In this document: positions 28,524 through 40,364 of the stretch, piece after piece
Numbering within the stretch: position 1 is the first letter of the stretch
How the letters are laid out: every line of letters starts with the position of its first letter
Assembly (NCBI RefSeq): GCF_027596085.1
Contig: NC_072452.1
Location: 6,392,790-6,456,789 of the forward strand
Direction: 5' to 3'
Length of the DNA stretch: 64,000 bases
DNA from: Anoplopoma fimbria
Lineage: Eukaryota > Chordata > Actinopteri > Perciformes > Anoplopomatidae
Made by a program: the position numbers and the translations under genes
The notes under the pieces: generated by a model
What the model was told of the DNA's origin: nothing
The model's database searches: none
The model's input: only the letters and a program-made list of their open reading frames with translations

Positions 28524-28726
28524 CTGCACACAGACAGACACGTGAACTTTCCCTGGTCCTGGTGCATTTGACTAAGCAGTTTTGCTCGACAAATAATCCC
28601 ACTTAGAGAAAACACAACCAGGCATCAAACAAAAGCAAAACAGCGCGGTGTAAGGTGTGCAAATTAAGCTGCAAAACACAAAGCTCAGGGAAACTGCAGC
28701 TCTTGTTCTTTCAATTAATGGGGCGT

Positions 28727-28732
<6 letters not shown>

Positions 28733-28760
<28 letters not shown>
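28733..28760. repeat. (CA)n microsatellite, short
   Basis: CA array of 14 units between a T run and an A run. Confidence 0.95.
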
Positions 28761-28765
<5 letters not shown>

Positions 28766-29843
28766 ACAGACCATACCTTTTAGCCTGATATGTTCTAGAC
28801 CATTACAGTGATGCAATGTCCTCGACCATTACGATTATGCAATGTCTTAGCGTGTATCAAGTCTGCTTCCGATACAGAGAAAAAAAGAAGCAGGTTCAAA
28901 GCAGGACAGGAAAACACTCTGGGGTGTGATGGGAACGAGAGCCTTCTGCTAACACCTGTGACAAATCCTGCTCAACTGAGGGGAACAGGAAGCCTCCGGA
29001 AGGTGGGGGAGTATAGCAGAAGAAAAAGAAAAAAAAGGGAGACGGAGACAAAATGAAAGCTTGACCTAGAAGGATAAAGAGGCCATTTCAGATCTTGTCT
29101 TTTTCTGGTTATTCGAATCTGAGGTTTTCGCACCAATAGCTTTTGGAAAATATGCGTATTTGCTGAAGTTCACTCCCGTCCAATTCCCTCTGCGGGCTAA
29201 ACGGTCCTACACAACCCTCCATCCATGATCTTACCAAACACTATGCTTTTTTTTTTTTTTTTGCCTCAGTAAAAAATTCAAATAAACAGAACATGAGACC
29301 CGTTTTTTTTACTAGGATTTGCAAGGTCGTTTTCCAGCAGAACACCGCTCCTTACTGACCAGTGGCTCCGAGTTTTATCTGGCCTGTTCACTCAGTCTTG
29401 AGGTTTATCGACTTCCTGACTGCCAGGGACAAAAAAAATATAGATTTGTCTCAAGCTTCAGTGAGATGTTCTCAACTGAGTGAGAAGCTGTGGACGGATA
29501 TCTTTACCCCTGAACAGAGCCAGGTAACTGTTCTCTCATTTAGTATTTGTGCTAAGCTAGTATGCTGATGTGCCTTCATTTTTAACATGCAAACACAAGA
29601 GGGGCTTCACTCTTCTCATCTGACTCGCCCATTCTTTAAACAGCGGTAACTGTGTCATATCTGCAGACATGAGACTTGTGATGAATTGGGAGAAAAAAGG
29701 CTCTCACTTATTAAAGCTGCATGAACCCCTGAACTCTGTCTGACTTCTGAGCAGTTATATAGGCTCCGCTTCAGGGGAATGAGGCCGGGAGTGGCACGGC
29801 CGCATGGGTGAATGCTTGTCATCATCCTCAGAGTGGCGGAGTT

Positions 29844-29873
29844 GGAGGAAGAGGAGGAGGAGGAGGAGGAGGG
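29844..29873. repeat. (GGA)n run
   Basis: GGA trinucleotide run. Confidence 0.9.
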
Positions 29874-32800
29874 CAGAGTTCGGTCGTGGCAGCCATTAAT
29901 CCACTTGGACTGCTTTGAGGTGACAAACAAACCGGTGCTGTGACACATCGGCATCATCTTGACGGAGCAGATCACAGAACGCAGCTATGTTTACAAATTG
30001 AAAAGGGGGGGGGGCACGAAACAACGAAATCATTCAGCGAGCGAGCGCGTGCACTTACCTCGGCTGCACAAATGAAAAATAATGACAGTCACTACAGAGG
30101 TTGACAGGTAGGAAGCAGCATGATGGGACTGTGATGGATGGTGAAAGGGGGAGATGGAGCTCTGGGGGGGGGAGGGACAGGTAGCATTACAGCACCCAAG
30201 AGAGGAGGCGTGCGGCGTTGGGGTGGAGGGCAAGAGGAGTAAGTGACAGGGTGAGCTGTCAGCCGGCTCCTCTGTGGCGCGCTCTTCAGGGGAGCCCCGG
30301 AGCGTGTTCTGTTAAGTAAACAGCTGCAGCGAGGAGAGCTCCTCAAATATTAATGGGGGAGCGATCCCCTCCGCTCACCTCGTTCAAGCTGTCCCCCCCC
30401 CCACCGAAAGTGGACCGCAGCGCCGTGGACGGGGGCAGACATGCCGGCCTCCTGTAGAGCAGTGGTGGCCGCCGGAGCCGCCGACAGCACCCATCAGGCC
30501 TGACAGAGGGGATCTGTGTGACATCCGGCCACACAGAGAGGCCCCCCCCCATAGGCTCACAACAACACAACTGTGGCTCATTACTACCTGATCCCTTGCG
30601 AGTAAGCATTTCAGACTGCTTCTAAAAAAACATACTAAAGCACGGTTCACCTCCTCCTCCTTCCCCGGCCAACATCTGTGTTCATCACATGGGGATGAAT
30701 TATAAATGAAAGGGTGCTCAATCTGAGAGGAATCGATTCTAACAAGGTCCGAGTTCGCCATGACAGTTCTCCCTCCCGTGTTTTTACCGCACATCTTCCC
30801 GCCACTCTTTCGGGGAAGAGAATAAATGGACAAACCGGCCTCTAGCTGAGTGCTAAAAAGTAAAGCTAACAAGGCAGAGTTAACAACTTCTACCGCCATT
30901 GTTACGCAAATCGCTAAAGAAGCGTCTATATAGCTGATGAGGGCGCTGGATGAATGAAAGAGACTCTTCTCCATCCTACCTCCTGTGATCGACCCACCAC
31001 TACCCCAAACACCCACCTCATCACCTCTCCACTGACAGGCGGACCGGGGGAATTTGCTGAGGAGGAGTAATGGAGCTTGTCGGAGAGCTCCCTGCTTCAC
31101 ACCACTTAGCCTCTCAGCCAGGGTGGTTGGAGATGTAGAGATGATGGGTGGGGGTGGGGGTGGGGGATGGAGACGTGCACCAGTGATGAGGCTCCGCCGG
31201 GACTCGGCGCAGACTCCTCACCACCCAAACATTTCTCCTCACATCAGTCACGCCGCGCGGGCAGAGAAGCGTGCAGCCGCACCTTCTACCAAAACCCTTT
31301 TTTTTTTTCTTCTTCTTCCCTTCGTTAAGCTGCTCAGACCTGGATCGCCCTTTGGCCCACGGTGCCCTCTTCACACACACTCCTGCTGGGCGAACACGGG
31401 GTCCTGCTTCATCAATAATTCCTGGGTCAACTGCTTCAATATAAGATACAGCTTCGAACAATGAAGGTGGTATCGTTTTAAAAGACGGTGTGAAAATATG
31501 ACGGCCGCTGTTTTCAATCTGGATAAACCGTGTGAGATCAAAGTGTGCGATAGAGCGTATGAAGTAGTGTGACATTAGACCCAAACCTTCAAGACACAGT
31601 GACACTTCTAATCCTGTGTCCATGTGTTAAGGAAATAAAATACTGCTTAATCTCTTTGGGGGCCTACATGCCAAAATATATGATGAATAGGTTTATTTTT
31701 ACATCAAAATAATCTCTCCTTTTCTCTTGCCCTAAAACGTAAAAATGTCTTTGGTGATTCATCTTGAACACGGGGGCGCGTACACATACAATTATCCAAT
31801 TTTAAATTGTTACTCCCAGGGAGGTCCTCCTCCAACAAGTCCTTATATTGGAATTAAAGAAAATAGGTCATTTGTCAGTGTCAGAATGAGTCATTAGGAG
31901 TGTGTCTGATCTGCCACCTCTTTAGGGAGCTGACGTCCTGACGTCTAGTTGTCCTCTGAAGAAATGAATGTTTCCCACCAACCATCTGCTTCAGCAGCTG
32001 GTATTAGAAGTCGAAACCTTTGTGATTTTACCAAAATATGACAATGATTCACTTGATGGCATACTGTACAAAGATGCCTCAGCTTCCATGAAAATGTAGC
32101 ACTGTGAAGGCACAGATACGTCATTGTAACTTGGCATGCTCAATATCTACATCATCCACCAATGCTCTCCTCTAAGGACATTTTTTTCAGACCTTATACT
32201 TCTTTTTATGGACTTGCCACATTACAAGCTGCTGACATTTAAAACCACAATGGTCTGAGGCTTATGGGGAATGGCATTTGTTTAAGACATATAACAACTA
32301 TTGAATAAAAGACCAATTTAGAGTATTTATTAAAAAAAAAGTACCATTCTTATGGAGGGAACTGCACAGCATAAAATGTTAGGTCCCATGGCTGGATTTT
32401 TTGCAAAGCTAGCGGTGCGGATGTATGAATGACAGTCACAACTTAACAACTATTAGTCCTTAATGGTTGTTAATTATAATTATTTACTATCTTAGTATCA
32501 CCTCACATTGAATAAGACATTTTTAAGCAGCCACAATGTTACATTTAACTTTCATGAACTGAAAGTACACTGTGAAAGAGTTCAAGTTGTAAAACAAAAC
32601 CAGACAACTCACAGACTGGACAACACCATAGCAGCAACCTGTCAGTCACAAGGTAGCCACGCCCTAAAGCATTCCCTGCTTTATTATCTATTTGACTCTC
32701 AATGGACCATAATTTAATAAATAAACGTCATGCTGTACTGAAGAAGACTTGAAACTAGGGGCAAGTTTACAATGTTTACTAAAGGTAAATATATCAAATG

Positions 32801-34299
32801 AGAAGTATGGTCATTATCTTATACACTTCTGACGTCTTCATGCAACCTAAGGAGTCGTCCCTGATGGATTAAGGCACTTCCTCATTGGCTTCACTTTTCA
32901 GACCCGGAGGTTACTGCCTGAGTTTAAAACACAGCGTCAATGGGCCACTATGGCTTCAGACTCTTAAAGTGATTTGAAGCAGGAGACTCTAGTTTCATTC
33001 CAGCTTTGAATGTTTAAGTATAGTTCAGGTAACTCAGACTGCTTGGTATAAAAACATATGGTTTAAAGAAAGCAGAATTTATGTTGGTATGAGCACCACG
33101 GCCTTACAACATCACATTACTGTCACCTTTCCTGCTTAGAGAAGACCATAATAAATCTCCAGGCAGCAAGAGGTCAGTGTCAGGAAAGGGCAAACACAGG
33201 TGATGTTAGGGGGTTAAACAAATGACAGCGGCCCTCTTTAAGAAGAAGCTAAATTTGGTTACATATTTATATGGTTGTAAATAAGCCATGAGATCCCAAA
33301 GATGTAAGATCAGCGCCTCTGCCCTGCCCTGCCCTGACATGGCTGTTATGTTTGCATGACTGAGCACATGTTGCGTAAGTGTTTCAATATTTCATGGGCC
33401 AAAATGAAAAATGCATCTCTTTGAACTATAAGTGCATCGTCGGAGCAAGAGGGCGAGGGCAAGCTGGTGGGGTCGCCAGGTGAAGGAAGAACTGTGGAAT
33501 GATGGAGACGGAGCAGAATTGAGCCTCTCACTGCTGATATTTATTTACTTATCTCACCTTTAATTTGCCGGGAGGTCCCATTGAGATCAGAATCTCTCTT
33601 TCACAAGACGAACCTGGCCAAGCTAGCAGCAATAAGTAATCACAACAAGATGAGACACAGTTATTTGAAACTGCAACCTGAGTTAGGTTCAAACAACTTA
33701 GACCCGCGAGTGAGCTGACTGCAGAGTGCACTTTTCCAAAACGGAGGATGCTTTTCATAAACAAGGAGACCTTGAAGATTAATTCTGTAGCAGGTGTCCC
33801 ATGCCACAACCTGCCAAACGGCGTGCACAAAGAAAGAGATTGACAAGCAAACACCTTCAGGTCTTGCTGGGGTTGCCCCCACAGAGCTGAACTCAAATAA
33901 CTTCAGATTGAGGAAGCGATAGCTTTGAGTGAAAGGGAGAGGGAACTTTTTAGCCGCCACAACACATCAGCCTCAGAGGCTTTGGATTTATTCTGAATAC
34001 GCCTGCCCTGGAGTGAGCAAAGTGACACCTAAGAATAGCCTCCCTCCGCGTTGGTATGAAGACTAACGTTTTACTTTCTCAAACACGTCTTGTTAATAGA
34101 TGTGGCTGTTCAAATGGGATCTTGCATTTGCATTGATTCAGCTCCCAGAAACGGCTGTGATTGAATAGAACTGTGGGCATTTCTGAAAAGCCGATTTGTA
34201 TCATCCATTAAGTGGAGAAAAGCCCCGCATGATGTATGGAGATGCTGGGTGATTCATTTAAAGGAGCTCATTAGCTCAGTAAGCGCTGTGTTCATGTCA

Positions 34300-34790
34300 A
34301 TATGCTGCCTTCACTCTCCTTTCCTCTCCACTCTTCTCCTTCCCTTCTGTTTCCTCTCCCTCTCTTTCCTCTCCTCTCCTTGTCTCTTTCCTATCATTTT
34401 CTTAATTCTCCTCTTCTTTCCTTTCCTTTCCTCGCTCCTCCTCTACTCTCCCGCCTCCTTTGTGGCCTCTCCTCTTTGCCTTCACCCTCCTCCCTTCTCC
34501 TCTCCCCTTTCCATCCTCTCCTTTTCTCTCTTCTCCTCTCCTTTCGTCTCCCCTTCCTCCTCTCCCCATCCTCTCCTCTCTCTCACTCTCCCTACTCTCC
34601 ACTCCTCTTATCTGCTCTCCTCCTCTCCCCCCTTGCCTCCTCTCCTCCTCTACTCCCTCCTCTCCTCTCCACTCTTTTTCCTTTCTTTCCTCTTCTCTCA
34701 TCTTCTCCCCTTATCTTTCCTTTTCCTCTCTTCTCCGTTCCCCTTCTCTCCTCCACTCTCTCCTCCTCTCCTCTCCATCCCGGGTGATGC
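34300..34790. repeat. polypyrimidine (CTCCT)n-like tract, about 490 bp
   Basis: Almost only C and T on the plus strand, built from degenerate CTCCT/TCTCC/TTTCC units. The three overlapping long frames here (Ser/Leu/Pro-rich on plus, Glu/Arg/Gly-rich on minus) are products of this composition, not genes. Confidence 0.95.
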
Positions 34791-36061
34791 ACCAGTCATC
34801 AGACGTTGAGAGAAACAAAGGCTCCTTCTCTCAGCTGGAGCTGGGAGGAGCTGTCAGTCCCTTCAGCTCTGTTTGATGATAGCATTTCAAATGACACTTT
34901 GATCCCCGCTCCACACTGTTTGTTTTTCCTCTATGATGAAATTCAGCTCGAGAGGCGTGCAACAGGGCGCATCATTAAAATGTGGCTCAAACACCAAGAG
35001 CCGCGCTCGTCCCTAGAAACCGCTCATGACAATTTTCTTACACCTCAGCATAAAGAACACGACAGGGTGGGTGGCGAAGGAATTGGAGAGAAGAACGGGA
35101 ATCACACGTTGGCCCAGAAGTTAACGCTCCGCTGAGGTAACACCAAAGCCAAATCGAACCTCGGGTCTCACTAAAAAGGCTGAACTAGAATAAGGGGATC
35201 TAATGAGGCAGATCTTTCAGTGTTGTCTGTGGTGTGAGAAGAGTAAACCACATATGCCTGCCTGAAAGTTTAAGAAAATATGAGAATATATGGAGATGCA
35301 TACTTGTACAAACTTCAATTCAAATCCATGAAAGGTTTTCTTTAGTTACTAAGACATTGTTGTTCCTAAGAAAACATTCGCAAGATAGAACAAGCGCTGA
35401 TGTATTCACACATTTGTATTCTTCATTTTTTCTAAAAAACAAGCTCAAAAGCAGAGCGAACCAATCCTCCTCTCCACAGGTCTTTACACGATGAATATGA
35501 ACATAATAGAACGCCTTCATAATCGCAGAGAAATCAGCCTTTGTTTAAGAAAAACGATGGAAATGCTCAAGATCAACAGCCCAAAGTGTAAGTCTGAAAG
35601 AGTTGGCTCTTTTCTCTCTGGGGTGATAATTCTGCTATTGAAGATTTCCAGAGCCACAGCCAAAAATCATATGCAAATATCCACCCCATGGGGTGCTGAC
35701 TGCCTGACACATTATCAGCAGAGAGACAGACGTCGCACATTTGTGGTTTTTGAGTGCGGTCAAATCAAAAGACGGAAGCGCGATTAAAAAGGTGTGCCGT
35801 GAAGCACGCGAGACAACGGGAGCACGGTTAAGAGGATGCCAGCGCTGTCGGGGAAAGGATGCTGAGGCCTCCTGCGGAGACAGCGGCGCCTGGCAACCTA
35901 CATAGAGCCTGCGAAGATAAGACAGACCATTTGAAAAGCCAAACAATGAAAACTGAAAGCATGTTAAAAATGAAAACCAGGGTTTATCTGGGTGAACAAT
36001 AAAAGTGAAATGATTCACAGGAAGAGGTGATTTCATGTTCTCTCTAACCGGACTGTCGGCT

Positions 36062-36085
36062 ACAGATTATTATTATTATTATTAC
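36062..36085. repeat. (ATT)n run
   Basis: Short ATT trinucleotide run. Confidence 0.88.
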
Positions 36086-36887
36086 TCAGCTCCTTTACTT
36101 CGGTTCCCCCAGGTGACTTAGCCAATTCCTTTTGATATTTCAGGGGAGAGTTTCTAAACCCTGGGGTCAGGGACCACGTACCCAATGGCATCTCTAAATA
36201 TTCAGAACATATTGAAATTCATTTGATTTCCAACAAAAAATAGGTTTGAATTGCTCCGTGGATTTGAAACCTGCTTAAGAAACCCTTGTTTAAAAAAATA
36301 AAGAATATATAAAAAAAACTTTTTTAAAAAACCCTTGTTTAAACAAACAGTTTTTGTAATTAGCTGTCATTGTCTAACAGCTACCTGTGTCTTCACTCAC
36401 ACCATGCTTTATACGCCAGTCCAGCATGGGCCACCCATAGGCCTTTGTCGTGGAAGACATTTTCACTAGTCAAAGTGGGAAAAGCACAGCTGTAAATAAT
36501 GAAAATAACGACGGCTGAATTCCATTTAGCTGCTTTTTATTCGGGTTCCTGGTATTGTGCATGCTGGCTTGATGTCGCGATCACTGGAACACTTGCTTAG
36601 AACAGAGCCATCGTTAGTGTTATTAGTAACATCTGTGACTTTCCTACTATGACAAGTAAAGCATGTCCACTGTGAGAAAGGCCTGTTGCATTTCCTGCTG
36701 CTTTTTCAGTAAACTAGGAGATTGTTGTTGTCATCCCTAACGCAAAAATGGAGAAAACTAGTCAATCGTGGCACCAAATGATCTATAAAGTGATGTGTGG
36801 AAGCGTTTTGGATTTAACACCACATACAGAATCATGGATAAAGGCAAGACTGTTGCTTTGTTTCTAAAATACAGATGTCTAACTGTA

Positions 36888-36963
36888 GCGTTAGCATAAG
36901 TCACATTAGCATAAGTCACATTAGCATAAGTCACATTAGCTTAAGTCACGTTAGCAAGTCACT
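36888..36963. repeat. 17-bp tandem repeat
   Basis: About four copies of GTTAGCATAAGTCACAT-like units (ATTAGCATAAGTCAC core), decaying at the right end. Confidence 0.9.
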
Positions 36964-37113
36964 TAAGTGAGGCAGAGTAGACACTGCAATATAACAGATA
37001 ACCCCATTTCTACCACATACATACACATACCAAGACGTGCTCAAATGAATTTGAATAAATAACATGTAGGTTCACATTTGTTTGACTTTTTTTTTAAACT
37101 GAGAGCCCATTCA

Positions 37114-37400
37114 GGCTGCACGGTGGTGTAGTGGTTAGCACTGTCGCCTCACAGCAAGAGGGGCCCGGGTTCAATTCCCGGGCTGGACAACCTTCTGTGT
37201 GGAGTTTGCATGTTCTCCCTGTGTCAGCGTGGGTTCTCTCTGGGTTCTCCGGCTTCCTCCCACAGTCCAAAGACATGCAGGTTAGGTTAATTGATGACTC
37301 TGAAATTGCCCGTAGGTGTGAATGTGAGCATGAATGGTTGTTTGTCTCTATATGTCAGCCCTGTGATAGGCTGGCGACCTGTCCACGTGTACCCTGCCGT
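37114..37400 (+). mobile_element. tRNA-derived SINE-like interspersed repeat
   Basis: It starts GGCTGCACGGTGGTGTAGTG then GTTAGCACTGTCGCCTCACA, and has a box-B-like GGGTTCAATTCCC at about 37,168-37,180. The tail is TGTGTGGAGTTTGCATGTTC, then GCTTCCTCCCACAGTCCAAA, then GTGATAGGCTGGCGACCTG. This head-and-tail unit is one of the most abundant interspersed repeats in teleost genomes. The left part looks tRNA-derived (box A and B). It is not a tRNA gene: it lacks a cloverleaf and a proper anticodon arm. Confidence 0.75.
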
Positions 37401-39003
37401 CAATAAGACACCTTCCTGATTAAGTGCATTCCATGCACACTTAAAAGCTTCAAAATTCAGAGGGACTTTTTAAATTTCTTAATTTATTAAAAATATCTAT
37501 TCACAGACCCTATATCATTTTTTAAATTTCTTAAGTGCAAAAATGCTCGTTCCTGCAGCACTTTATAACTTATTAGCTCTCGTTTATTTTCTTGCAGAAC
37601 AATTTTTCAAAATGATGAGGCTGCAAATACATTGTATAGAAAATATGTTTAACACATTCTCATTATCAGCTCAAACTTTTGTGTTTCTGCATAAAACTAC
37701 ATAAAGGCTCCAGTCTGACACACACAGGGGGAAAATGTGACATGAAACACACATTAGATTCACATGCAGACCATGTTATCTCAATTCAGTAGCGAAGTAC
37801 ACACAAACATCTCATTTGTATTTGCCTTTGGTGATTCACTGTTCCACAAGCAGCACACTGGATAATGAGGGGAAACACTAAGAAGGGCGGCCTCACTGGT
37901 GCGCCCTCTGTACCTGGGTGTTTTTGTGCTTACAGTATGTGTCTATAGCTGCAGATGAGGTTTCTTCCTCGGGCTGACAAACACTCAAATAATGTCTCAG
38001 GCTGTTCAATGCGAAGAGACACTCTGACTTTTTTCCCCCTGTGTGGCTCCAGAGCACCAAGAGAAACTCAGAACTCTAACAGACAGCACGCTTCTCAGTA
38101 TTACACTTTATTAAGTATCAATCTGCGCAACAGTTTGCCAGCCCAGCAGAGTGCTCAAAAAGTACCGAAAAACCTCATTACAAGCAAACCAAGAAGTGAC
38201 ACATAATGATAAAACACGGCAATTAAGTTGAAATCAAATTAGGAGCTGATAGAAGAAGATGTGGTAATGGCGGGTAAACCCCATCGTGTCTGGTAAACGA
38301 TGCTCGAAGGAACCCATTGGACATTGCAAAACTGCCTCTCCCCATCATTAAGTTATTAGATTAGCCCGGGGCAGCAAGCAAACAACTTCAGACATCTCGC
38401 AGCAGGCATCCGTCCTACCAGTCCCCGCTCTTATTGGATTACTACGGGAGACTCCTCCAGAAGACAAAACGACTCCATGGAGAGCGTGAGGCAAGGGGAT
38501 GATTATTGGAAAGCAGATGATGGGAAGAACAGAGGAAAAAGCCTGCTCGGGCCAGACGCCCGCAGCACTTTGGATCGAGCGGATGGCTAACGAGCAGGAG
38601 ACAGGGAATGGATGCAGAGGGCGGCGAGATCCGATTTTGATTATTGGCTGCTGGATTCGAGAGGCAGCCCGGGCCTGCCAGGTTGTGCGTCATCCACCTC
38701 CTGCCACATCTCATTTGGGTTACTGCCACGGCGAATGTCCATTCAACACTATCGGAGACAAATGAGGGCAAACGGCTGTCAAGGTCAACAACCGCCTCCA
38801 CCGGGGCCACAGGTGGTCTGCCATTCTAATGCCTTATACACTTAGAGTAATTAAAACCCGTCCAGTCCAGAAGAAGCAGGGGATGTCGATAGAATTTTTT
38901 TGCTAATGAGATGCTAATTTGTTGGCCCGCTAGGAATGAGGAAGTCAAGGACACAAAATATTTTTTTTTGCACACTTCTGTTGAGTTAACTTTTTCAAAT
39001 ATG

Positions 39004-39005
<2 letters not shown>

Positions 39006-39097
<92 letters not shown>
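39006..39097. repeat. (TG)n microsatellite
   Basis: Pure TG array of about 92 bp, the longest in this orientation. Confidence 0.98.
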
Positions 39098-39100
<3 letters not shown>

Positions 39101-40068
39101 TACGCCCTCACGGATATCCTACAAGTTTGTTCAGCAGGGGAGACCGCGGGTTGCTCTTTGTCTTGACATCTGATAAAAAAGATACGAGCATCCTTTCAAG
39201 CTCCTTTCAAACTCCCGCTCTTTTACAGAGCGTGGTCCCCGTGAGTTCAGAGTAAAATGGAGAAAGCTCCCCCGCCTCGCAGCGAGGACTGAAGCCACAT
39301 AAAGATTGCCCTCATGCAGCCTGAAAGTAGTCCAAGTCAGACCTGTTTTCAAACACCCCACTGAGCCAGCCTTCTATGGACTCATTGAGTCATTCCAGGC
39401 TGGCTGTCCCACTTTTTTTTTTTCCCCCAGCAGATATCACACAGACTCTCTGATATCTGCACACACTCACGCTGCTCAACTTTTCCCTTCCCACATGTTT
39501 GAGTACATAAGCAATCGGGGCCAACCCTGTCCTCTCATGTTTATTAACCGGGTTCGCTCTTTGGACTCCAGTTTGACTCCCCTCGGGCAGCAGAGGAGCA
39601 CGGAGCTGTGATGAAACCGAGCAGACAGCAGCGCGGTCTTGTTCTCTCCACCGGCGCTGCAGTAGGGAGAGGGTCATTTTCTGATGTGTCATTTCACACA
39701 AGCCCTGCACAACAAAATAGATCCTTCCTGCGGAGCCGCTCAGCCACGGTGGCCTTCGGTTCTTACATAAAAAAAACGTTAAATAAAAGCTTGTCTCATT
39801 ATCAAAGCTAGCTAATCTAATTTCTGATCTGTAGACTCGGGGATGAGTAGTAGCAGCGCCGCTCTGAAGGACACAATCACCGGGGAAATAACAACAATTA
39901 GAGCTGCCAATCACCCAAAAATGCCAGAAGATGGTTTTGGATGAGTTTCTGCTTCAGAGGACTCAGACAGAGGAGATGGGTGAGGGTGTAGGGATGATAT
40001 AAGTAAAGTATAATCACACCACATACACAAAGCTGTGCTTAAGTCAGCTCAGCCACAGTGTACAAACA

Positions 40069-40364
40069 TTAGCCGCTTTCACATAGCCAGATCAAGGCGG
40101 TACCGATGTTCTGCCTCACTGTTCTGTATGAAAGGTACGGAGGCAGAATGTGGGGACAGAGTCGATCCACAGCTGAGCCGAGCTGATATCGGTGGGAAAA
40201 ATGTTACAGCAAGCATTAAAAAAACTAAAAAGCAAATAAGGGAGACAACAAGGTCCTGGAGCTCTCCAAACTATCTGAAATCACACAAAGCAAAGACGGC
40301 GTAGCGGCACAATACTGCAGTCTTTACAGCAGTATTGTGGAATCTCTTTGTGAAAGGGGGCTAT
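40069..40364. mobile_element. candidate MITE with terminal inverted repeats
   Basis: The left end TTAGCCGCTTTCACA (40,069-40,083) is the inverse of the right end TGTGAAAGGGGGCTAT (40,349-40,364) at most positions. The element is about 296 bp and non-coding. It contains a perfect 11-bp inverted repeat (CACAATACTGC at 40,308-40,318 with GCAGTATTGTG at 40,329-40,339). Family not assigned; a target-site duplication is not obvious. Confidence 0.45.

Larger units (their letters stand above)
26986..37113. other. intron 2 block: no gene seen
   Basis: Contains CA arrays, (GGA)n, a moderately CpG-bearing stretch at 30,200-31,300 and the polypyrimidine tract at 34,300-34,790. The 238-codon minus-strand frame at 30,384-31,100 shows no family resemblance. 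Confidence 0.55.

Noticed and set aside
30384..31100. 238-codon minus-strand frame
   Set aside because: It is the longest frame in the window but has no recognisable domain, no supporting splice context and mixed composition. It is probably chance in a GC-richer stretch.
34249..34876. 186-, 161- and 138-codon Ser/Leu/Pro-rich frames
   Set aside because: All three plus frames are open only because the tract is polypyrimidine and cannot form stops. No domain is visible.
36888..36963. CRISPR array
   Set aside because: The repeats are contiguous 17-bp units without spacers in a vertebrate intron.
37114..37185. tRNA gene
   Set aside because: Box A and B words are present, but no cloverleaf or acceptor stem forms, and the sequence continues into a known fish repeat tail.
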